DNA of 64,000 nucleotides from Ottelia alismoides (Eukaryota > Streptophyta > Magnoliopsida > Alismatales > Hydrocharitaceae). Every line of letters starts with the position of its first letter. Within the stretch, counting starts at the first letter, position 1. The stretch is from NCBI GenBank assembly GCA_037367405.1, contig JAZKJV010010745.1, positions 186,001-250,000 of the forward strand. The letters run 5' to 3'. Of this stretch, positions 54,968 through 64,000 are shown piece after piece. The notes beneath the pieces were generated by a model. The model made no database searches. It worked only from the letters and a program-made list of their open reading frames with translations, and was not told where the DNA came from. The position numbers and the translations under genes are program-made.

Positions 54968-57900
54968 CTATTCTTGTCCCGAAGATGTTAACCTGGACCA
55001 TATATCTCCTTCTTGTATGCCCATCCTTGTCTCGCAGATGGTGCATGCCTCCAAGAGTAATTTATGTTTGTCTATAGGTATTTCCTTAAAGATGAGCATG
55101 CATCGACTTTTCCAAAGTTGCCACCAAACCGTAATCTTAAAACATAGAATTCTACCCTTTTTATCCTTGAAACTCATGGTCTGGTTCTGATACAGCATGT
55201 TGAGTAATTCCTTAAAGTTTGGTTCCATGTCACATAAGAGAAATATATCTCTAATTGTTTGACATTCATCGAAAAGGTGTGTATAGTTTTCTAGCCCATT
55301 ATTACACAGGTAGCATATGTTTTCCCACGGTATTTTCCATCTTTCGAAAGAGTCTTGTGTTGTAATCTTATTATGTGCCATCATCTATATGAAATAGTAG
55401 GCTCTTGGTTCCAGAGGCCATTTTCTAAATAATGAGTATACTAAAGACCTGCTACCTCCGTCTGTAAGGAGGTAGTATAATTGTTTTGTTGTGGAGTTTC
55501 TTTTGTTCGGTGAGATGGTGGGGAATATTGTTTTGTCTGTTTCGTCCCTTTGTAGATGGTGGAATACATTTGTCAGTGACTCCTTCAATCTAAGTCCTTC
55601 ATGCGAGAGTGCTAAAGGTAATTTATTTTGTAGGGCTTTAAACCAGTTGAATCTTGCTAGCCATGAGTTTAGTCCCTTCTTTACAGATATGAAACGATTC
55701 TTGATATATGGCATGATGAGTGGATAAGACTGTTCCAGTGCAGGGGAGCCTCCTAATTGGTCTTTCCACAACGATGAGAGAGTCACATCCCCGAGTTTTT
55801 TACGAATCACCGGTAGCAGTGATCTGAAACCCTTAATATGAGATTTCCAAATCACTGAGTGCGAACGCTTAGGGGTACACCACAGTGTTATGGGACCCCC
55901 TTTGAAGTGTGAGAAGCTAATCGCCGATGATACCCAAGGTCTCACAAAATCTGCAATGCAAATTGCCGATTTTGTTAACAGTGCATTATTGAAGGATCGA
56001 AGGTTAATAATTCCCCAACCATCGTTTAGATTAGGCCTAGTTACTTTTGACCATGCCACTTTAGCCTTTGTTTTGAGGTTTTCCTCAGTCCCCCATAAGA
56101 AGTTTCGTCTAAGTCTGTTAATTTTTTTAACAATACCCTCCGGCATCTTCAGACATGACATCTCATGTATTATGGTCGGTGTTAAGGCTGAGTTCAACAA
56201 ATTTATCCTAGCCGGAAGTGATAGAATCTTGGATTTCCATCCTTGAAGTTTTGCCGCAAATTTATCAATGGTGGATGACCAATCTCTCATCATCCTCCTA
56301 TGCTTCGTAATTGTGAAACCAAGGTACTCCATAGGGAAAGATCCCTCGGACCAATTTAGAATGTCCTTGACCTTAGGATTTTCAACATCCGACAAGTTCA
56401 TCGAATAAAAGGATCTTTTCTTTTCACTAATGCGAAGGCCTGACATTTTACCAAAGATTTTTAGTGTGGTGATAACATTTTTGAGGCTCTCTTCTTGGTA
56501 TTCCAGGAAAATGAGTAGATCATCTGCAAATTGGATATTAGTAATCGGGGTTTGCATTCCATCTCTTATGAATCCCCTAAATTTCTCTCCTTTTACTAGT
56601 TTGAGCAGCATCGCATCAAAGACTGACATTGAGTGTATGAAGAGAAGAGGTGAGAGTGGGTCTCCTTGTCTGACTCCTCACTTAGGGTGCAAGAATCCCG
56701 ATGAAGTTCCATTGATTTTAAATGAGATGCCCGTCGTTTTTAAAAGTGACGTAATCCACTTGATGAAAACTTTAGGATAATCTGCCACCCTCAACACTTC
56801 TACGATGAAGGGCCACTTTAAAGTATCAAATGCTTTTTTGAAGTCTATTTTTAACACTATTGCCTTAATTCTCCTATTCCAATCATGGATAATCGAAGAT
56901 GTAACAAGGAAGGCATCCGTTGCGGATCTGTTCTTCAAGAAGGCACATTGGGATGGTGGTATGTTGTTCGCAAGAAAGGATGCCCATCTATTAGCTATTA
57001 CTTTGGATATTATGCGTATCGGTAGATTGATCAAGCTAATTGGTCTATAATTTTCTATGTTTTCCATTCCACCTTTCTTATAGATTAAAGAAACAAGGGT
57101 GTTGTTTAAATGTCTGAAATCCGATGTCTTAAATCCTTCACTCTGTATATTTGATACCGTGTCCATAAAATCAGATTTTAGCAAGTGCCAACATTTCTTT
57201 ACAAACTCAATTGTGAGTCCATCAGGTCCCGGTGCTTTGTTGTTTCTAAATGTTCTAATGGTGTCCTATATTTCCCTCAGAGATATTGGGACTGTAAAGA
57301 TTGAGGGTTCCCCTAATTTGATTACTAAATCCGAAGGTATTTCCACCACGGGGCCTCTAGTCATCCCATCTTCCTCATCTTCAAATAATTTTGCATAGAA
57401 ATCTACCACAACCCTTGTGATCTCTTCTCTACTCTGTACTATGTTCCCCCTTTCATCTTTCAAAGCCACGATTAAATTTCTGCCCGATTTCTTGGATGCC
57501 ATTATTTTCATGAACTTAATATTCTCATTACCTTTTTGTATGTAATTTATCTTTGCTCTCTGCTCCCAAATCATTCTCTCGTCATTTCTAAGCGATTCCA
57601 ACTTACGGTACAGTTCTTTTAGATTTTCAGCTGCTCCCATGTGACCCGACATTATTACATTCTCCTCCTTCCTTATGTCTTCCTCAATTCTTGTTATTTC
57701 TTTATTTATATCTGGTATTTGCTGCCTGCTCCAGAACTTCATGTATCCACGCAATATTTTCACCTTGACCGCCCATCTGTGGAAAGGGTTGTCGGAGATA
57801 ACCTCATTTGTCCATGAATCATTGACCATTGTCATAAAAGACTCTTTTTGTAACGAGAAGTTTTCTATCCTAAAGATACGATTGGTTAATCTATATGATC

Positions 57901-58615
57901 CTCCTCGTAGTAATAAGGGATTATGATCAGAAAAAGTTTTAGGTAATCTCCTTGCTTGGGCGCAAGGGAAAACTGTGTGAAAGTGTAGGTTCACCAGGAT
58001 ACGATCTAGAATGGCCCACGATTCGCAATCTGGAGATCCAGACCAAGTGAATGTTTTCCCTCTCTCTTTTTGCTCAATAAGGTTTGAGCAGTTTATCCAC
58101 CTATCAAATCTTTTGTCAAATATTTTTAGTGGTTTGTTCGATACACAGTCTGTTCTATTTCTAAGCAGGTTGAAGTCACCTATCAAAATCGATGGGATAT
58201 CCACTAAATTTAGTAAGTCAAGAGAATCAAGGAATTCATTCTTTCTGTCATCTCTCAGCGGCCCATAAATGTTTATGAGTCGACAAATCACGTTATTCTG
58301 TAGCAATTTGAATTCAAACAGACTGAAGAAAGGGTGGTCTATTTGGTTTACCACAGAGATCTTGTGGCAATCCCATCCGGTAATAATTCCGCAAGTCTGC
58401 CCCAGGCCTTTTGTATGCCAATGAAATCTTTCCATTGGTGAGTTTATTGGAAGTCTTGGAGTGGTAATTGTTTTTGTCTCTTGCAAGCAAATGACATGAA
58501 TGTTGTGTTTAGCCACCAGATTTTGCAATCTGCCCATTTTCCTTGGTCCGCCCAATCCCCTTATATTCCAACTCAATACAGTGAATTCCATTATTCGTGT
58601 AAAGTATTTGAACAC
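54968..58615 (-). pseudogene. LINE ORF2: endonuclease and reverse transcriptase
   Basis: One frame of about 1,215 codons. The N-terminal APE-type endonuclease shows VLSWNIRGLGG (start near 58590), CLQETK, IGDFNLL (near 58170), DRILVN and SDHNPLLL (near 57920). RT: NKAPGPDG-type segment near 57230, ENYRPISLINL (near 57060), KIDFKKAFDTLKW (near 56840), GVRQGDPLSPLLF (near 56670) and the catalytic QFADDLLIF (near 56530). A C-terminal zinc-knuckle-like CYLCNNGLENYTHLFDEC lies near 55280. Stops at 57266, 56678 and 55385 fit TGG to TAG, CGA to TGA and TGG to TAG. The protein nicks target DNA and primes reverse transcription there. The functional start is probably MEFTVLSWNIRG rather than the first codon of the frame. 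Confidence 0.9.
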
Positions 58616-58675
58616 TTTAAAGTCTTTGAGATCTTTTAGAAATGGGTAACTTCTATTTCAATTTAAGTAATCTAT

Positions 58676-60112
58676 CTATTCATTGCATAGCTCAGTAATA
58701 AAATTATTTTTTTCCTTATCATTTTTAAACGCAATACGGAAAAAATCTAGTAGGTTTCTAATTCTTTCTGCCTCCTTAGTTGAAGTTTGTGAAAGTTCCA
58801 AAATATTGTCTGACGGTAAATAAGAATTTTCCATACCTTTGCCTTTCGAAGCCATTTTGTCCGGTGTTTCCGATGGGATTTCCTTTTGCCTAGGGGTGAG
58901 ATCCACCACCAGATTTAAGGCACTCTGTATATGTGTCTCCATTGTAAGGTTGCCCGATTCCTGGACCTCCGAGGTTGGTAGATTCTTGATGTGTTCCCAC
59001 ATCAATGGGTTTATTGGTTGACCCTTTCGCTCCAACCAATTTAGTGCGCGCTCCAGATGCACTCTTGTAGGCTCCTCCACGTAGTTTGCATGCTTTTCAG
59101 TAGATGGGCCCCTGTGTGTTGGGAAAGGGACCACATTCAAGTTTATTCTCTCCCAGTCATTTCCAGGGCAGAGATTAAACCTTTCATTGATAAGCTCAAC
59201 AATTGGTCCTGTTTGTTGATTTCTTCTCGATCATTTGTTTGATTTTCCCTGCATATCTTCCTCCAGATTGAATGCTCCGAGACCATTCTTGAGTGTGGTT
59301 GAATCCACCAGAGGAGTATTGTAGTGGATGAATTTTGTTGATCGAAATTGAGAGATCGGTGAAAAGGTTACTTCAAAGACTCCATCCATCGTGCTCACTT
59401 CAATTGCTCGCGGCACATTTGTAATATCCGGTATGTCGACCAAAAGCTTCACAACCATGGCATCCCCGCAGTCCAGAGAAAGGTTTGGGCATTCATAATC
59501 TAGGAGCCTTCCAAACTGCTTGACCATGTTTGCAAGGATGTAAGGGTATCGGTGGTGCAGCGGCAGACCCAAAGCATCCACCCAATATGCAGCAACCTCC
59601 TCTACTCTTTTCGCTCCAAAGGAGGGGGACCATTTGAAGAACCATAACCAGTTTCCATCCGAGTAGTGAATCGCAGAGTGGGCCAAGGTCTCAAAGATGG
59701 TAGAGGAATCGACCTCTCCCACCAGCTGATGCTCGGAGATTCTCCACAGGCGTCCAAAGGATGCCTTCGAAACTTCCCTTGAAAGAATCTTCCTCGCATC
59801 GTCGATGGATTCAAAGGAGGTCGAATATTCGATGATTATGCATTTTTGGAATTCCGAGCGTAGTCGCTTCGCTTCCTCACAAATTTCTGATTTCCAGAAT
59901 GGGAGAACAGTCTTACCAAGGATGTCTGCACGCATCTTTGCTGCCCGCGTGATTGGTCTAACAGTTGACTCCCTCGTACGAGTATCCGCAGTAGGGTTTG
60001 GGTTGGCGTCGGGGATGTGAGTTTGCATCTCCGTCGCGGTGTTGCTAGAACTTCGTCCCTCGATGTTCGGCGACGATGAACGAACCCGTTTCTGAGGACG
60101 GTTGGGTGCCAT
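58676..60112 (-). pseudogene. LINE ORF1: RNA-binding protein
   Basis: The start is chosen at MAPNRPQKRVRSSSP (60112), the first ATG with a basic N terminus. The middle (about residues 110-230) resembles the plant DUF4283-type domain of LINE ORF1 proteins: LWRISEHQLVGEVDS, then WLWFFKWSPSFG and LGLPLHHRYPYILANMVKQFG. A single TGA at 59231, fitting CGA to TGA, interrupts it. The same frame continues to 58676 with a charged C terminus. No zinc knuckle is visible. ORF1 proteins coat LINE RNA in the particle that returns to the nucleus. Confidence 0.78.
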
Positions 60113-62018
60113 TTTTTTGGAGGGGGGAGTTCTTGTAGAGCAAAACGGCAAGAGGCTGCAATATGACCTTGCCGAAAGCATAGAAAGCACCGACTCCTCT
60201 TCGTACAAAACCTAATGGTATGTCCCTTCTCGAGTCATCGGAAGCATCGAGTGTTGATTTGATGTGACTTTACGAAGCCCAGCGTCGCAGCCTTTGAGTT
60301 CCAGGAAGGGGTGTTTGAAGTGCGCTTTGATTTGAAGAGGGCGGTTTGATTTTGTCCTTTAGCTTCGAAATGATTTTGTGTGATATATGCTTCGTCTTTT
60401 TTGAGACGTGGGTCGTGGTTTTTCAGATATCGTAGCGCGACAAATCTATTCTCATTAATGCCTGGGCGTACCTCCTGAGTTGCGAGCCTCTTTTGCGTCT
60501 CCACATTTCTCTATTTTTTTGTCTTATACCCCTGTCTCTCTTGTTTTTTCGGTTGAACCAGACGCCAACCTTGTGAGTCGACGCTTTGATCAGTTCTTTC
60601 CTTGGAATTTTCGAGGAAATGACCTGATCTTGTTTGTTTTGAGATTTTATCCAAAGTACTCCTCGCATGTCCCCTAGGCAATGGGCGTTTCGGGAAGGAG
60701 CCAAGTTTTACAAAGCCATTTTGATTTTCAAACATCTTGTACAAGCAATTGTTAGGTTCGAAGTTATCGTTGTCTATGTTATTTTCAAATATAATTAGGT
60801 TCAATTTTCTTTCTTTTATTTTCAGTTTCGTCGTCCCTTTTTTTGAGCACGATATGAATTTTGAATAGGCCCAGTCTAGTGTCTCACCAATCTTAGAGAA
60901 GTCAATACACCATTTTGGCTTATTGAGACCTTTTTTGCTTAATCGATCATTTTCGTGGCACGGGTTTATTTTCTATAACATATTGCACGTCAAGTTTGTG
61001 TCTCTGTGCAGAGCTTCTATTTGATTGTATTGAGGACATATTTTTTGTAACCCTGGGTTCATCATTTGGTCCTTCTATAACGTTTTTTAGATTCAGCTTG
61101 GATCCAACATGAGGCTATCTTTTTGTCTATCATTCTATATTCAATTTTCCATTGAAATTGTGTCTGTTTATCCGATTCCGTAGTCGTGAATGATGTTACA
61201 TTCATGGTCCATGCCTCTTCTGGCCTGACCTTCTTCGTATCGTTTCTTATTTGAAGATCAGTCACTTCCTCTCCATCATGGATGGATCGAATTTTGTCAA
61301 ATTTGTTACTGTTGAAACTTTTGATCTTTGTCAACTGCTTGACTACCTCGTCTGTGAATGTGTTCTTATTCACATCAGAGGATAAGGAATTTTCCCTGCT
61401 CTGATTTCTTATTATCTTTTTGATCTTTTTTTTGAAAGTTGTACTCATCTTGTCTTGCTCAACCTTGTGATATTTCTCACAGAGATAGTATTCTCTTGTC
61501 TTTTTTGTTGGTTTTGTCGACGATGATATTGCAGTATGTGGTACGGGCACCGTGTTTTTGATCCCTGTGATCTTGTTGGATCGAAGGGTGATTTTCTTTC
61601 TGAATCCCATGCAACCATACCGTTTTTCCCGTTGAATGTACTGACTTTCCGTCGACTTTTCGATATGATTTGAAGGATTTTGTCGTCCCTTGTTTCAGGA
61701 CTTTACGCTAAGTAGTAAAATGTATTGAATTTAGAATACCTGAATTCTTGCTTTAAGAATGAGAGCCTCAACCTGTTCTCTGAAGGCTAGAGAAGTGTGT
61801 TGATTAGATGCTCTGTATCCCCGAGCTTAGAAGGGGCGGTCGAGGTGGCAGAGATGAGCAGCTTTGAAGGGGCGGCCGAGGTGGCAGAGATGAGCAAGAG
61901 TGGTGCTTTTGACCTCCGAAGGGCTGAACGTTAGTCTATCTCCCAGAGGCTCCGAGCAGGGGAGAGGCTCCGAGAAGGAGCGGGGGAGAGGCTCCGAGAG
62001 GGAGCGGGGGAGGAGGCT
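60113..62018 (-). other. LINE 5' region, including an unrecognised open frame
   Basis: This holds the presumed 5' UTR. It contains an antisense-free 182-codon frame at 61610-61062 (minus), lysine-rich with KKKIKKIIRNQSRE, which I do not recognise, and shorter frames at 60704-60423 and 60504-60235. Whether these belong to the LINE, to an upstream ORF1 part or to older captured DNA cannot be told here. Confidence 0.45.
61825..62015 (-). repeat. GC-rich tandem repeats at the LINE 5' end
   Basis: Two 36-bp copies (61825-61860 and 61861-61896, two differences) containing GGGGCGG and GAGGTGGCAGAGATGAGCA. These are followed by about three copies of a 24-26 bp unit built on GAGAGGCTCCGAGA (61948-62010). 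Tandem monomers at the 5' end are a known design of some LINE promoters; that role here is inferred. Confidence 0.55.
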
Positions 62019-62611
62019 GTTTGATCTACCCTGTTTGCTCCCTGTGTTCGAACTCTCTACGTACTTGCTCTAGTGTAGGACACTTCACATTCACACATAG
62101 TGTAGTGTAGGCACACTTCACATTCACACATAGTAGTGTAGGCATTTGCATTTGCATTTGTTTGATAGTGTAGGCATAGTGTAGGCATGGTGTAGGCATA
62201 GTGTAGGCATTTGCATTCACATTCACACATAGTGTAGGCATTTGCATTCACATTCACATTCACACATAGTGTAGGCATAGTGTAGGCATAGTGTAGGCAC
62301 ACTTCACATTCACACATTCACACACACTTCACATTCGCATTTGCATAGTGTAGGCACACTTCACATTCACACATACACATTTGTTTGATCTATCCCTGTT
62401 TGCTCCCTGTGTTCGAACTCTCCACGTACTTGCTCTATACACCATTTATGTAGAGTTAAAAATAAATTTTAACTTCACATTGCTTGTCATTGCTTGATAT
62501 CTATAGTGTGGGTTAATTGTTGATTAAATACAGGATTCTGTAGTGGTCACGACACCGATTGTTGACTCACCTTGTGAGTCAATACGACTGCTCTCAATTC
62601 TGTGTTTATCA
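62019..62611 (+). repeat. Ath-C 5' LTR, last part, with internal duplication and minisatellite
   Basis: A segment of about 55 bp beginning GTTTGATCTA and running through CTGTGTTCGAACTCT to TTGCTCTA occurs twice, at 62018-62072 and 62383-62438. Between them is an array of CACTTCACATTCACACATAG and TGTAGGCA words (62080-62380). Ath-A has only a short unit there. The AATAAA hairpin is at 62454-62474 and the LTR ends GTTTATCA at 62611. Cysteine-rich antisense frames over the array are artefacts of the repeat. Confidence 0.75.
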
Positions 62612-62613
62612 AA

Positions 62614-62631
62614 TGGTGCCGTTGCCGGGGA
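62614..62631 (+). promoter_or_regulatory. Ath-C primer-binding site (tRNA-Asp type)
   Basis: TGGTGCCGTTGCCGGGGA, one base different from Ath-A (C to T at position 4), two bases after the LTR end. Confidence 0.85.
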
Positions 62632-63953
62632 GCAACAGCGAGTAGTTCATATTTTTGTCTGATTGTGTTTGTTGTCTTCATAATCGCTTGCTCTTTCATC
62701 TCTCTTTTGATTTTGATATATATTGTTGAGCTTTCTGACATTCTTTTTCTTGTCTTCTTGCGAGGGACCGCGGAGCGAGACGGATCGCCTAGGGGATCCG
62801 AAGCAACCACGTGAGGCGGAGCCGGCTTTTCTTAAGCCAAGCTGGCAGGAGAGAGCAGGAGGAGAGAGAGTAGTACTTAGCTCGCATTTTATTTTGTGAG
62901 AGAGAGACCCTTTATTTGTAATAATACAGGTACCCCCGGACATTTTGACATTCGAGCCTAATTTCCAAGTGATTGTTCACTTGGGGGCTCACCGCGGTTT
63001 TTGTCAGCTTTCTTCGCATTCTTTTTATTTTGTTTTGTTTTTCGATTTTTTATTTTTTTGTGTGATTGAGCCCCTAGATTTAGGAGTTGCTTGCGATAGA
63101 TTAATGCCAAACACCTAATACTTTTGCATGTGCCTATAGTATCGTTTGGACTTAGTCAAATTTTAAACAGTTGATCATCACCTTCAATCCGTCGCGCCAC
63201 GAGCTCTCCCTGCCAAGCGCTTCTCCTGAACTCGATTTGTCGATAGGAGGAGGGGTGAGCCTAGACCGAACTCTAGGGTTGAGGATTGGTGGTCAACTTG
63301 TGGTTCTTCTTGATAATAACAATTTCTGAAACTTAGGGTGATTTCATCGGCTTTGCATTTGCATATAGATAGGTTTCAATTCTGCTGAGCATCTTTGCAT
63401 GTAGAGTGCTGGAGGCAAGGTGAGCATTTCTCTTTAGCATTCATCATTGATTTGCCATTTGCATTGCTTTTCCGACTCTCCCTCTGATTTTGCCAACCTA
63501 GGTGCTTAAAGGAATTGACTCCTCGTTAGGCGCGTGCATTTCTCACTAAAAATCCAAAAAAGTGATAATCAATAAAATTGAGACTGTTAATATTACTTGA
63601 CCCTAAAATCGATCAAAAAGAAAAATCTTGTATTAGGGCGAGTAATCCCCTCATTGTCTTCGTTTTACATTGCTCACGCACACACTAAGGCTAGAGCCCA
63701 AATCCTATTTTCAGCCCCCTAAGTGTTTGTGTAATTTTTGACTTCTCACCTAACTCTAAAACAGACAAGATAAAAAGACCGTATTTTGCGGTCTCTACCG
63801 AGTTGAGTAGGTGAATTGAGGCTTTATCTTATTTTCATTTTTGTCTGTGATTGTTGTGTATGTCCTAGATCATCTCTGCGCACTTGCGCCTTCTTCTTCA
63901 CTCTCTTGACTTGACCGACGTGCTCCCCCGAATCATTTTCTTTTGTTTTCGAG
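62632..63953 (+). other. Ath-C untranslated leader
   Basis: 1.3 kb without a supported gene, collinear in many words with the Ath-A leader, for example ACCTAATACTTTTGCATG near 63112 and GAGGAGGGGTGAGCCTAGAC near 63247. Confidence 0.7.
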
Positions 63954-64000
63954 ATGGACCCCTGGAGTGCATTCTATCCGGACTTTGCGGATCCCTCACT
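63954..64000 (+). CDS. Ath-C gag, first 15 codons (partial)
   Basis: ATG at 63954 begins MDPWSAFYPDFADPS and runs off the window. The start is supported by position, as it follows a leader collinear with that of Ath-A. The N terminus differs from the Ath-A gag, which is usual because gag N termini evolve fast. Whether the frame stays open cannot be seen. Confidence 0.6.
   Translation, partial: MDPWSAFYPDFADPS

Larger units (their letters stand above)
54545..62018 (-). mobile_element. L1-type LINE, nearly full length
   Basis: Minus strand. The 3' end is a short T run on the plus strand at 54545, inside the Ath-C LTR. Two long frames follow in LINE order: ORF1 (60112-58676) and ORF2 (58615-54968), separated by 60 bp. 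Upstream is 1.8 kb that ends in GC-rich tandem repeats at 61825-62015. Each frame is uninterrupted except for single stop codons (one in ORF1, three in ORF2) and has no frameshift, so it is a fairly recent insertion. The right boundary is uncertain: LTR sequence resumes at 62019, but the only good match for a target duplication (GCATTTGCATAG at 54533-54544) is at 62338-62349. Confidence 0.85.
51018..64000 (+). mobile_element. Ath-C: forward Athila-lineage element, 5' part only
   Basis: It starts TGATGAATCCACATTTCATC within the Ath-B gag. The expected 5-bp duplication would be GTTAT (51013-51017), with its partner outside the window. The 5' LTR (51018-54544 and about 62019-62611) is interrupted by a LINE. 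The primer site, a 1.3-kb leader and the first gag codons follow. The sequence has the same layout as Ath-A but is clearly diverged, so it is a sister subfamily or an older copy. Pol and the 3' LTR lie beyond 64000. Confidence 0.88.

Noticed and set aside
62026..62317. Cysteine-rich antisense frames
   Set aside because: Translation of the CACTTCACATTCACACATAG minisatellite, not a gene.

Overview
This window reads as repeat-packed, heterochromatin-like DNA from a flowering plant. No host gene, tRNA or rRNA gene could be supported. The plant origin follows from the mix of families: Athila-lineage Ty3/gypsy elements with tRNA-Asp-type primer sites, a chromodomain-bearing Ty3/gypsy element (chromovirus), a Ty1/copia element with an initiator-Met primer site, a plant-type L1 LINE, a Tourist-like MITE, a Mutator-like element and a tRNA-derived SINE. 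I cannot name the species.

Layout. 1-2119: a foldback MITE (132-421), then unassigned DNA. 2120-13100: a very old, reverse-oriented Athila element (here Ath-D). It is recognised by a decayed gag (2120-2880), a mutated primer site (5715-5732) and a broken 5' LTR. Its leader holds a Mutator-like element (4234-5459) and its LTR holds a decayed copia element (6787-11701). 13101-14934: unassigned DNA with two G-rich tracts and a 91-bp SINE (14490-14580). 14935-20346: a decayed chromovirus whose 3' LTR is cut by the next element. 20347-27555 plus 46526-51017: a reverse-oriented Athila element (Ath-B). 27561-46520: a complete 19-kb Athila element (Ath-A) inserted in the integrase of Ath-B, with target duplication GGCAT and near-identical 3.84-kb LTRs. 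Ath-A itself carries a Tourist-like MITE (39611-39858). 51018-64000: a third, forward Athila element (Ath-C) inserted in the gag of Ath-B. Its 5' LTR is split by a full-length-looking L1 LINE (minus strand, about 54545-62018), and only the first 15 gag codons fall inside the window.

Insertion order read from the nesting: chromovirus, then Ath-B in its 3' LTR, then Ath-A and Ath-C in Ath-B, then the MITE in Ath-A and the LINE in Ath-C. Most coding regions are broken. Where an intact sibling or family motif allows comparison, most stop codons look like C-to-T (or complementary G-to-A) changes of CAG, CGA or TGG codons, as expected for methylated, silenced DNA. Ath-A is the least damaged: gag-protease is open, and the polymerase region is interrupted only by two stop codons and the MITE.

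The most interesting signals are non-coding structures shared by the Athila copies. (1) Between pol and the 3' LTR there are four perfect or near-perfect hairpins, each running directly into a copy of the polypurine-tract motif AGTATAGGGGG, with two more hairpins just before the real polypurine tract. (2) Each LTR carries a G-box palindrome next to a W-box inverted repeat whose stem pairs covary between elements. (3) A hairpin near the LTR 3' end holds AATAAA at its loop. These look like selected cis-acting signals of this Athila group and deserve comparison across more copies.
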